From: an uncultured Lachnospiraceae bacterium
GTDB lineage: Bacteria > Bacillota > Clostridia > Lachnospirales > Lachnospiraceae
Direction of reading: 5' to 3'
DNA length: 39,361 nucleotides
Assembly (NCBI GenBank): GCA_947626795.1
Contig: CANQTH010000020.1
Coordinates: forward strand, 1-39,361
The notes under the pieces are model-generated. The model had not been told where the DNA came from, searched no databases, and worked only from the letters and a program-made list of their open reading frames with translations. The stretch's first letter is position 1. The number at the start of each line of letters is the position of its first letter. Position numbers and translations under genes: made by a program. Shown in pieces: positions 15,648 through 23,116 of the stretch.

Positions 15648-16815
15648 GGGGGCGGTCCGGAAGAAGCTCCTGACGGCCTTCATGGCGGGCAGCGGCATTT
15701 TGGAATGCGTCGTCTCCGGCGTCTTGAGCGGTCAGGAGGCGGATCAGACCGCGGTCCTGGCCTTTGTCGGCGTCCTGTTTTCCGTCATTTTCCTGACGGG
15801 GCTGGAGCTGTATCACAGGCAGGACGGGCGGTTCAACGAGAAAGAGGCCAACGACAAGCTCTCCGCCTGCTGGTACGCCGTGTTCTGCCTCCTCGCGGTC
15901 CTGTTCGGCTTTCTGCCTGGGTTCGCAAGGCCCGTCCTGCTGCTGGGGATCGGGATGACGGTAGTGGCGGACCCGTTTTTCGGCCTGGTGTCCGGGCTGT
16001 TTCATATCTCAGTCTACGCGCTTTGCGGGGACGGCGGCATCGAGCTTTTTTTGTGCCGCGTCTTCCTGCTGATCGGCGGCTGCATGGCGGCCTCCTTTTT
16101 GGAGCGGCGCAAGAATCTGATGTGGAAGGTCGTCTTCCTGTTCCTTTATACATTTACGGCAATTTTAGTCTTTTCGTATTTAGAGGCTGGAAAACTGGAG
16201 CAGGATATGTTAATCTATGGGTTGTGCAACGGCATTTTTTCCTCGGTAGGGGCGGAAGCCCTGCACAAGAGCCTTTCCGCGAACGTGCAGTATGCCCAGA
16301 AGCGGATCTTGAAAAAGATCCTGAAGGACAATTTCGGGCTGGTGAAGGATATGCGGGCGTATTCCGCCGCGGATTACAACCACGCCAGGAAAGTGTCCCA
16401 GATCGCGGAGGGCTGCGCCAGGCTGGTGGGGGCCAGCGCGGACGTGGCGGCGGCCGGGGGGTTTTACTACCGCCTGGGCAGGCTGCAGGGCAAGCCGTAT
16501 GTGAAAAACGGGGTGGAGCTTGCGCGGAACAATCGGCTGCCCATGGAAGTCATTGGGATCTTAGAGGAGTACAACGGGGAGGAGAAGCTCCCGTCCACGT
16601 TGGAATCCGCGATCGTGCATATCGTGGACAGCGTGGTGGCGAAATTCGACGTGCTGGATAAGGACACGCTCTCCAGCTCCTGGAACCAGGATATCCTGGT
16701 ATACCAGACGCTAAATGAGAATTCAGCGGCCGGGCTTTATGACAGATCCGGCTTCAGCATGAATATGTACTTAAAGATCAGGGATTATCTCATAAAGGAG
16801 GCGAAGCTGTTTTGA
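15565..16815 (+). CDS. Membrane protein with degenerate HD domain, PgpH (YqfF) position
   Basis: 416 aa between phoH and ybeY, where Firmicutes normally carry YqfF/PgpH, the 7TM-HD phosphodiesterase for cyclic-di-AMP. About six membrane helices fill residues 35-230; the large extracytoplasmic domain of PgpH is absent. The C-terminal part aligns with the HD fold: YNHARKVSQIAEGCARLVGA keeps the first His (H273), but the paired HD of YYHDIGK is replaced by FYYRLGR (residues 300-306) and the HH of EQHHG by EEYNG (334-338); a later Asp (D355 in HIVDS) remains. Without the metal-binding residues it is unlikely to hydrolyse cyclic dinucleotides. Start uncertain: the ATG at 15565 lies within phoH and has only a weak ribosome site. 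Confidence 0.8.
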   Translation: MRNMRKKRQERKTGKAIEGKGQGQPSDRGAVRKKLLTAFMAGSGILECVVSGVLSGQEADQTAVLAFVGVLFSVIFLTGLELYHRQDGRFNEKEANDKLSACWYAVFCLLAVLFGFLPGFARPVLLLGIGMTVVADPFFGLVSGLFHISVYALCGDGGIELFLCRVFLLIGGCMAASFLERRKNLMWKVVFLFLYTFTAILVFSYLEAGKLEQDMLIYGLCNGIFSSVGAEALHKSLSANVQYAQKRILKKILKDNFGLVKDMRAYSAADYNHARKVSQIAEGCARLVGASADVAAAGGFYYRLGRLQGKPYVKNGVELARNNRLPMEVIGILEEYNGEEKLPSTLESAIVHIVDSVVAKFDVLDKDTLSSSWNQDILVYQTLNENSAAGLYDRSGFSMNMYLKIRDYLIKEAKLF

Positions 16816-17306
16816 CCGTGTCGTTGGAAGAAGAAGTGGAGGTCCCGTTTTCATTTGAATACCGCAGGCTGGCGGAAGAAGTCGTGCGTGCGGCGGCCGA
16901 CCAGGAAGGCTTCCCCTACGAGGCCGAGGTCGGGATCTTCTTAGTCTCGCCCGAGGAGATCCGCCGGATGAACCGGGAATATCGGCAGGTCGACCGCGTG
17001 ACGGACGTGCTGTCGTTCCCGATGATCTCTTACGGGAGTCCCGGCGATTTCTCGAAGGTCGGGGAGGACGGAGATAATTTCAACCCGGACACGGGGGAGG
17101 CGTTATTGGGGGATATCGTCCTGTGCGTGGACAAGGTACGGGAACAGGCGAAAAGCTATGGCCACGGCGAGGAGCGGGAATATGCGTTCCTGATCCTGCA
17201 CAGCATGCTGCATCTGTTTGGCTACGACCATATGGAGGAAGGAGAAGCCGCTCAGATGGAAGAACGGCAGCGGACGATTCTGGAGAAGATGGGCATCGGG
17301 CGTTAG
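16812..17306 (+). CDS. ybeY: Endoribonuclease YbeY
   Basis: 164 aa, normal length. The zinc-binding motif HSMLHLFGYDH gives H130, H134 and H140; the YRQVDRVTDVLSFP segment and the LLGDIVLCVDKV strand are both conserved. YbeY matures the 3' end of 16S rRNA and takes part in ribosome quality control. The TTG start overlaps the previous stop (TTGA) and has AAAGGAGG 10 nt upstream; a GTG at 16818 is too far. There is an inserted acidic loop (GSPGDFSKVGEDGDNFNPD) before LLGDIV, common in clostridial versions. Confidence 0.95.
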   Translation: MTVSLEEEVEVPFSFEYRRLAEEVVRAAADQEGFPYEAEVGIFLVSPEEIRRMNREYRQVDRVTDVLSFPMISYGSPGDFSKVGEDGDNFNPDTGEALLGDIVLCVDKVREQAKSYGHGEEREYAFLILHSMLHLFGYDHMEEGEAAQMEERQRTILEKMGIGR

Positions 17307-17330
17307 GGCCATGGGGAATCTGCAAAAAAT

Positions 17331-17345
17331 GCCGCCATCGGCGGC
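17331..17345 (+). repeat. GC hairpin before the DUF3048 gene
   Basis: GCCGCC-ATC-GGCGGC, with no T-run, ending 15 nt before the ATG and touching the ribosome-binding region (GGATAGGAGAG). Confidence 0.4.
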
Positions 17346-17360
17346 GGATAGGAGAGTATC

Positions 17361-18512
17361 ATGAAAAAACATATCGTGTGGCTGCTTTTGGCGGCGTGTG
17401 TGGCGTCTGTGGCGATCGGCTGCGGGAAAAAGGAAGAAGAGCCGGAAGAGCCGGTCGCGGTGGAACAGCCGAAGGAAGAGAAAAAAGAGCCGGAAAAGCC
17501 CAAGAAGGAAGAAAAGAAGGAAGAGCCGAAGGATACCATACCGGAAGGCAAGGCGAAGAGTTATCTCACAGGGGAATGGATCGACGAGGAGCTGGCGAAG
17601 AAACGGCCGCTGGCGGTCATGATCGGGAATACCTCGGACGCGCTGCCGCAGTACGGCGTCTCTTCCGCGGATATCATTTACGAAGTCCCGGTGGAAGGCT
17701 CTTATACGAGGCTGATGGCGATCTTCCAGGATTATTCCGGGCTGGACAAGATCGGGTCGGTGCGGAGCTGCCGTCATTATTTTATCTATTTCGCGCGGGA
17801 ATTTGACGCGATCTATACGCATTTCGGACAGGCGGTCTACGCTGAGCCGATCTTGGCGCGCGACGACGTGCATAATTTAAGCGGCATGGATTCCGAGATC
17901 GAATCGGTGATGTTCTACCGCGATCCCGAGCGGAAATCGCCGCACAATGCGTTCATCAGCGAGGAAGGCATCAAGGCAGGGATTGAGAAAAAGGGATACC
18001 GGACTGAGCTTTCGGACACCTATGCGGGGCATTACAAGTTCGCGGAGGACGACGCGTCCGTGCAGCTCACGAACGGGGAGGACGCCCTGGTGGTCAGCCC
18101 TGGCTATTTCGTGAACAAACCGTGGTTCGTCTATAACAGCAGCGACGGGCTGTATTACCGCTATGAGTTTAAGGATAAGCACATCGACGGCGCGAACAAC
18201 AAGCAGCTTGCCGTCAAGAACATCCTGGTGCAGTACTGCGAGTGGTCTTACAAGGACGAGAACGGATATATGGACATCAATACCATGTCCGGCGGGAACG
18301 GGTACTATATCACGAACGGGAAGATGGAGAAAGTGACCTGGACGAAGGACAACGAGGATTCTCCCGCGCGCTATTTCAACGAGGCCGGGGAGGAGATCAC
18401 CCTGAACCAGGGGAAGACCTGGGTATGCGTCGTAAGGGATTCCTACGCGGACCGTTTCGGCGTGTACGCGACCGAGGAAGAATTGTCGGAAGCGAGGGCG
18501 TCCGAAGAGTAA
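17361..18512 (+). CDS. DUF3048 lipoprotein (YerB-like)
   Basis: 383 aa. A lipoprotein signal (MKKHIVWLLLAACVASVAIGC) ends in a lipobox cysteine at about residue 21. A low-complexity Glu/Lys/Pro linker covers about residues 22-58. The DUF3048 N-terminal domain follows (RPLAVMIGNTSDALPQYGVSSADIIYEVPVEG, RSCRHYFIYFA, HFGQA) and the C-terminal domain ends with NQGKTWVCVVRD. The family is membrane-anchored and extracytoplasmic; its role is not established. It follows ybeY by 54 nt, with a GC hairpin in between, and precedes a MATE/MurJ-type flippase, which may point to cell-envelope work. Confidence 0.92.
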   Translation: MKKHIVWLLLAACVASVAIGCGKKEEEPEEPVAVEQPKEEKKEPEKPKKEEKKEEPKDTIPEGKAKSYLTGEWIDEELAKKRPLAVMIGNTSDALPQYGVSSADIIYEVPVEGSYTRLMAIFQDYSGLDKIGSVRSCRHYFIYFAREFDAIYTHFGQAVYAEPILARDDVHNLSGMDSEIESVMFYRDPERKSPHNAFISEEGIKAGIEKKGYRTELSDTYAGHYKFAEDDASVQLTNGEDALVVSPGYFVNKPWFVYNSSDGLYYRYEFKDKHIDGANNKQLAVKNILVQYCEWSYKDENGYMDINTMSGGNGYYITNGKMEKVTWTKDNEDSPARYFNEAGEEITLNQGKTWVCVVRDSYADRFGVYATEEELSEARASEE

Positions 18513-18553
18513 AGGGGGCATGGCGGCCCCGCGGCGGAAAAGCGCGCAGGGGA

Positions 18554-18579
18554 GCGGCCGCGGCGGCATAGGCGGCCGC
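18554..18579 (+). repeat. Paired GCGGCCGC hairpin before the flippase gene
   Basis: GCGGCCGC at 18554-18561 and again at 18572-18579; being self-complementary the two can form an 8-bp stem with a 10-nt loop. It ends 13 nt before the ATG at 18593, so it could hinder ribosome access or act as a weak attenuator. A short A-run and a short T-run follow. Confidence 0.4.
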
Positions 18580-18592
18580 AAAAAGGGTTTTT

Positions 18593-20251
18593 ATGGGAAA
18601 GACGAAGAAAAATGAATCCAATTTCCTGGTGCAGGGCTCGATCCTGGCGGTCGCGTCCATCATAAGCCGCGTGATCGGCCTGATCTACCGGATCCCGCTC
18701 AAGGCGATCATCGGGGACATTGGAAATGACTATTACGGCACGGCGATGGAGATTTACAGCATCTTGCTGCTGATCTCCTCTTACAGCCTGCCGCTGGCTG
18801 TCTCTAAGCTGGTATCCACGCGGATGGCGAAGGGACAGCGGAAAAACGCATATCGGATCTTTAAGGGAGCGATCGTGTTTGCCCTTATTTCCGGCACGCT
18901 CGCCGGGCTGGTGGTCTATTTCGGCGCGGGCGCGATCACGGCTTATGTGGTGAAGACGCCGCTTAGCGTGTTCGCCCTTAAAGTGCTTGCGCCCACGCTC
19001 TGCGTGGTGGCTGTGCTTGGCGTCATACGCGGCTTTTTCCAGGGCATGGGGACGATGATGCCGAGCGCGGTCTCACAGCTCATCGAGCAGGTGGTCAATG
19101 CGGTCGTCAGCGTGTGGACGGCGTATATGCTGTGCCAGTACGGAAAGAAGATCGGCGCTGTGTTAGGAAATCCGGCCACATACGCGGAGGCTTACGGCGC
19201 GGCGGGCGGGACGATCGGGACAGGCGCCGGCGCGCTGGCCGCGCTTTTGTTCATCCTGCTCGTGTTCTTTTTGTACCGCCCGGTCTTCAAGCAGATGACG
19301 CGGCGCGACCGGAGCAAGAGCTTAGAAAGCTACGGAACGATCTTCTACGTGCTTGCCGTCACGATCATCCCGGTGCTTTTAAGCACGACCATTTATAACA
19401 TCACGTCGTTCCTTGATATGGGCGTGTTCAAGCAGATCGCGTCGTTCCAGGGGTACCAGCCGAAGGAGTACAGTACGATGTGGGGCGTCTACGTCGGGGA
19501 ATACAAGGTGCTTGTGAACGTCCCGATCGCGATCGCGTCCTCGCTTTCCGCATCGAGCGTCCCGAGCCTTGCCACGGCGTTCGCGGAAAAGGATATGCCC
19601 GCGGTCAGGCAGAAAGTGGCGTACTCCATCCGCTTTATCATGGTGATCGCCCTGCCCTGCGCGGTCGGGATGGGCGTCCTTGCCTCCCCGATCCTGCAGC
19701 TTTTGTTCCATGACAGCCGGGAGCTTCCGGCGGCCATGATGCAGATCGGCGCGGTGTCGGTCGTCTTTTATTCCCTCTCCACGCTGAGCAACGGGATCCT
19801 GCAGGGGGTCAACCGCATGAACATCCCGGTGCGGAACGCCGTCGTCACGCTGGTCTTGCATATCGGGGTCTTAGTGGCGCTGATGTACGGGCTGGACTTG
19901 AATATCTATGCCGTTGTGTGGGCGAATACGTTTTTCTCGTTCCTGATGTGCGTCTTGAACGGGCTGTCCATCCGCAGTCATTTGAGATATCGGCAGGAGG
20001 TCTTACGCACGTTTTTGGTCCCGGGGATCTCGGCGGGCCTGATGGGGCTGGCCGTCTACGGGGCTTATTCCGCGCTGATGCGGGTGCTGCGCCAAAACGC
20101 GGTCTGCGTCGTGATCTCCATCGCGTTCGGGGCCTGCGTCTATTTCCTGCTGCTGTTGCTGCTGCGCGGCCTTCAGGAAAATGAGCTGCGGAGCTATCCG
20201 ATGGGCGGGACGCTGGTCCGGATCGCGAAAAAGCTGCATTTGATGAAATGA
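18593..20251 (+). CDS. MurJ/SpoVB-type polysaccharide flippase (MATE superfamily)
   Basis: 552 aa, about 14 membrane helices. The N-terminus (GSILAVASIISRVIGLIYRIPLKAIIG) is typical of the MurJ/SpoVB/YtgP branch of the MOP superfamily. Other conserved points are GVIRGFFQGMGTMMPSAVSQLIEQ near helix 4-5 and GILQGVNRMNIPVRNA in the second half. These proteins flip lipid-linked cell-wall precursors or act in spore cortex synthesis; which of the two applies cannot be told. The ribosome site is weak and preceded by a hairpin. An element of four hairpins follows before the next gene. Confidence 0.88.
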   Translation: MGKTKKNESNFLVQGSILAVASIISRVIGLIYRIPLKAIIGDIGNDYYGTAMEIYSILLLISSYSLPLAVSKLVSTRMAKGQRKNAYRIFKGAIVFALISGTLAGLVVYFGAGAITAYVVKTPLSVFALKVLAPTLCVVAVLGVIRGFFQGMGTMMPSAVSQLIEQVVNAVVSVWTAYMLCQYGKKIGAVLGNPATYAEAYGAAGGTIGTGAGALAALLFILLVFFLYRPVFKQMTRRDRSKSLESYGTIFYVLAVTIIPVLLSTTIYNITSFLDMGVFKQIASFQGYQPKEYSTMWGVYVGEYKVLVNVPIAIASSLSASSVPSLATAFAEKDMPAVRQKVAYSIRFIMVIALPCAVGMGVLASPILQLLFHDSRELPAAMMQIGAVSVVFYSLSTLSNGILQGVNRMNIPVRNAVVTLVLHIGVLVALMYGLDLNIYAVVWANTFFSFLMCVLNGLSIRSHLRYRQEVLRTFLVPGISAGLMGLAVYGAYSALMRVLRQNAVCVVISIAFGACVYFLLLLLLRGLQENELRSYPMGGTLVRIAKKLHLMK

Positions 20252-20259
20252 GGTAACAA

Positions 20260-20390
20260 GTCCGTAAGGATACGAAAGTTCAGCCAAGCGGAAATCCGCC
20301 CCGCCGAAGGCGATCTGAAACGGGCGGATTCCGCAACAGGGCAGCCCGCTCGCGGCAAGGCGGGTCGACGTGCCTTCCGTAAGGTACGAT
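20260..20390 (+). ncRNA. Intergenic structured element of four hairpins (possible RNA)
   Basis: Between the flippase and radical SAM genes are four stem-loops. The first is TCC-GTAA-GGA (20261-20270). The second is a 12-bp stem from CGGAAATCCGCCC (20289-20301) to GGGCGGATTCCG (20322-20333), enclosing CGCC-GAA-GGCG (20302-20312). The third is CCCGC/GCGGG (20345-20364) and the fourth GTGCCTT-CCGT-AAGGTAC (20370-20387). It matches no riboswitch that I recognise. The density of helices suggests a folded leader for the radical SAM gene or a dispersed repeat. Confidence 0.4.
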
Positions 20391-20418
20391 AGAGGCCGGA
20401 AAACGAGAAAGGAACGAC

Positions 20419-22281
20419 ATGGGGAAATTAGCGTTAAGCGATGAGATTTTATTAAAAATAGAAAAGCCGGCCCGCTATATCGGCAACGAATATAATATGG
20501 CGCGCAAGGATCCGGCGAAGGTCGCCATCCGGTTTGCCATGTGCTTCCCGGATGTGTACGAGATCGGGATGTCGCATTTGGGGATTCAGATCTTATATGA
20601 TATGTTCAACAAGCGGGAAGACGTGTACTGCGAGCGCGTATATTCCCCCTGGCATGACCTGCATGAGATCATGAAAGAACGGAACATCCCGCTGTTTACG
20701 CTGGAGACGCAAAGCCCGGTGCGGGACATGGACTTTTTGGGCGTCACCATCCAGTATGAGATGTGCTATACGAATATCCTGCAGATCTTGGACTTGAGCG
20801 GTATTCCGTTTTTGGCGAAAGAGCGCGGCGAGGACGTCCCGATCGTCATTGGGGGCGGACCCTGCGCTTACAACCCGGAGCCGCTCGCGGATTTTTTCGA
20901 CTTGTTTTACATCGGAGAGGGCGAGACGCGCTACGGCGAATTGTTCGGCTTATATCGGTCCATCAGGAAGGCGGGCGGCGGCCGGAAGGAATTTTTGCGG
21001 GCGGCGTGCCGGATCCCCGGGATCTACGTGCCGTCCCTTTATGAAGTCTCCTACAAGGAGGATGGGACGATCGCCTCGTTCGCCCCGAAATACGAAGATG
21101 TTCCGGCCGTGGTGAGAAAAGAGGCCGAGATGGACGTAACGGGCGCGCCTTATCCAGAGAAGCCGCTTGTCCCGTTCCTTAAAGTGACGCAGGACCGGGT
21201 CGTGCTGGAGGTCATGCGCGGCTGCATCCGCGGCTGCCGTTTCTGCCAGGCTGGGATGATCTACCGTCCCTTGCGGGAACGCGGCGTAGACGTGCTGAAG
21301 CGGCGCGCGAAGGCGATGCTGGAAAGCACGGGGCATGAGGAGATCTCATTAAGCTCATTAAGCTCAAGCGATTACAGCGGCTTAGAAGAGCTGCTGGAAA
21401 GCCTGATGGAGTTCAAGGAAAAGGGCGTGAACATCTCCCTGCCGTCTCTGCGGATCGACGCGTTTTCCTTGGATGTGATGGGCAAGGTGCAGGACGTGCG
21501 CAAGAGCAGCCTGACGTTCGCGCCGGAGGCGGGGACGCAGCGGCTTCGGGACGTCATCAATAAGGGGCTGACGGAAGAGGATATCCTGCACGGCGCGGGG
21601 CTTGCGTTCGAGGGCGGCTGGCAGAAGGTGAAGCTGTATTTCATGCTCGGGCTGCCGACAGAGACAAAAGAAGACCGCGAGGAGATCCCGCGCCTTGCGG
21701 ACCGGATCGCGCGGCGTTATTATGAGATCCCCAAGGATAAGCGGAACGGGAAATGCCAGATCACGATCAGCACGTCTTTTTTCGTGCCGAAGCCGTTCAC
21801 GCCGTTCCAGTGGGCGCCGATGTGTCCGAAGGAAGAGTACCTCGCGCGGGCGAAGGACGTGAACCTGGAGATGAAGGCGCAGTTGAACCATAAGAGCCTG
21901 AAATACAACTGGCATGAGGCGGACGTCACCGTATTGGAGGGCGTGTTCGCGCGGGGCGACCGCAGGCTGGGGAAGGTCCTTCTCGCGGCTTATCGGAAAG
22001 GATGCATGTTCGACGCCTGGACAGAGCAGTTTGACAATGGGAAATGGATGGAGGCGTTCCGGGAATGCGGCGTTTCCATTGACTTTTACAATCTGCGCGC
22101 ACGGGATCTGGATGAGATCCTGCCCTGGGACTTCATCGACTGCGGCGTGTCGAAGGAGTTTCTGAAAAAGGAATGGGGGCGCGCCCAGAACGCGGAAGTG
22201 ACGCCGAACTGCAGGGAGAAATGCGCCGGATGCGGGGCGATGCGGCTGAAAGGGGGTGTCTGCCTTGAACATAAGGATTAA
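20419..22281 (+). CDS. B12-binding-like radical SAM protein (TIGR03960 family)
   Basis: 620 aa. The N-terminal about 220 residues have a cobalamin-binding-like alpha/beta fold (RFAMCFPDVYEIGMSHLGIQ, VIGGGPCAYNPEPLADFFD). The radical SAM iron-sulfur motif CIRGCRFC lies near residue 270, followed by the usual EISLSSLSSSDYSG and SLPSLRIDAF segments. A cysteine-rich end (CREKCAGCGAM) closes the protein. The reaction of this family is not established. In Clostridia it is almost always encoded with, or fused to, the DUF2344 protein that follows, here overlapping by 17 nt. RBS AGAAAGG. Confidence 0.93.
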   Translation: MGKLALSDEILLKIEKPARYIGNEYNMARKDPAKVAIRFAMCFPDVYEIGMSHLGIQILYDMFNKREDVYCERVYSPWHDLHEIMKERNIPLFTLETQSPVRDMDFLGVTIQYEMCYTNILQILDLSGIPFLAKERGEDVPIVIGGGPCAYNPEPLADFFDLFYIGEGETRYGELFGLYRSIRKAGGGRKEFLRAACRIPGIYVPSLYEVSYKEDGTIASFAPKYEDVPAVVRKEAEMDVTGAPYPEKPLVPFLKVTQDRVVLEVMRGCIRGCRFCQAGMIYRPLRERGVDVLKRRAKAMLESTGHEEISLSSLSSSDYSGLEELLESLMEFKEKGVNISLPSLRIDAFSLDVMGKVQDVRKSSLTFAPEAGTQRLRDVINKGLTEEDILHGAGLAFEGGWQKVKLYFMLGLPTETKEDREEIPRLADRIARRYYEIPKDKRNGKCQITISTSFFVPKPFTPFQWAPMCPKEEYLARAKDVNLEMKAQLNHKSLKYNWHEADVTVLEGVFARGDRRLGKVLLAAYRKGCMFDAWTEQFDNGKWMEAFRECGVSIDFYNLRARDLDEILPWDFIDCGVSKEFLKKEWGRAQNAEVTPNCREKCAGCGAMRLKGGVCLEHKD

Positions 22282-23116
22282 GTTCTGCAAGTACGGCGCG
22301 ATGAAGTTCATCGGGCATTTGGACATGATGCGATACTTCCAGAAGGCCATCCGCCGCGCGGGCATCGACATCGCCTATTCCGGCGGCTACAGCCCGCACC
22401 AGATCATGTCGTTCGCGTCCCCCTTGGGCGTAGGCATGACGAGCGGCGGGGAATATTTTGACATCGAGGCGCATACGTCCCGGTCCAGCCGTGAGTCCTT
22501 AGATGCGCTCAACCGCGTGATGTCAGAGGGCGTTGAGGCACTGGAATACAAGCGGCTGCCGGACGCGGCGAAACCTGCCATGTCCCTGGTGGCGGCGGCG
22601 GATTACCTCGCGTACGGCAGCGGGATCCAGGCACTGCTCCCGCGTCTTTTAGAGTTTTACGGGCAGGAGCGGATCCTCGTCACGAAGCAGACGAAAAAGC
22701 AGGAGGCCAGGATCGACTTAAAGCCTTTAACCTACCGGATGGAAGCGGCGGGATGGGAGACGGGGGCCGTCGCGCGGGAGCTTGCCGCAGGGCGGCTCGG
22801 AGACCTTGCCGAAGCGGACAGGACGCGTCCGGCTGGGCTGTTTTTGCGGACGTGCGCCGGGAGCAGCGATAACGTGAAGCCGGGCCTTCTGCTGGAAGCC
22901 TTCTGCAGGTTTTGCGGCGTGGAATACGACCCGATGGCGTTTCGGGTCCACCGCCTGGAAGTCTACGCGAGATCGGAAGAGATCCCCGTGAAAGGGGAAA
23001 CGGAGCGGGCCGCTTACCAGAAGCACTTAGAAGAGAAGAAAGAGGCGTACGTAAGAGCCGGGAAGCCGTTCCCGGAATTTTTCACGCTGGGGGAATTGGG
23101 GGAGGAGATCGCTTGA
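22265..23116 (+). CDS. DUF2344 protein (TIGR03936), radical SAM partner
   Basis: 283 aa. The start MNIRIKFCKYGAMKFIGHLDMMRYFQKAIRRAGI and the SGGYSPHQIMSFASPLGVGMTS segment are diagnostic of TIGR03936. I chose the TTG at 22265, which has AAAGGGGGT 8 nt upstream; the GTG at 22256 would overlap that site. It overlaps the radical SAM gene by 17 nt and the RNase E/G start by 4 nt, so the three proteins are translationally coupled. A role in tRNA or rRNA modification is often guessed from this context but is not shown. Confidence 0.9.
   Translation: MNIRIKFCKYGAMKFIGHLDMMRYFQKAIRRAGIDIAYSGGYSPHQIMSFASPLGVGMTSGGEYFDIEAHTSRSSRESLDALNRVMSEGVEALEYKRLPDAAKPAMSLVAAADYLAYGSGIQALLPRLLEFYGQERILVTKQTKKQEARIDLKPLTYRMEAAGWETGAVARELAAGRLGDLAEADRTRPAGLFLRTCAGSSDNVKPGLLLEAFCRFCGVEYDPMAFRVHRLEVYARSEEIPVKGETERAAYQKHLEEKKEAYVRAGKPFPEFFTLGELGEEIA

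Noticed and set aside
15705-16661. Plus-strand frame of 318 codons inside the PgpH-position gene
   Set aside because: Arg/Gly-rich product with no motif; the overlapping frame has clear membrane helices and an HD-like fold.
21382-22371. Minus-strand open frame of 329 codons opposite the radical SAM gene
   Set aside because: Antisense shadow; the radical SAM frame has diagnostic motifs throughout.
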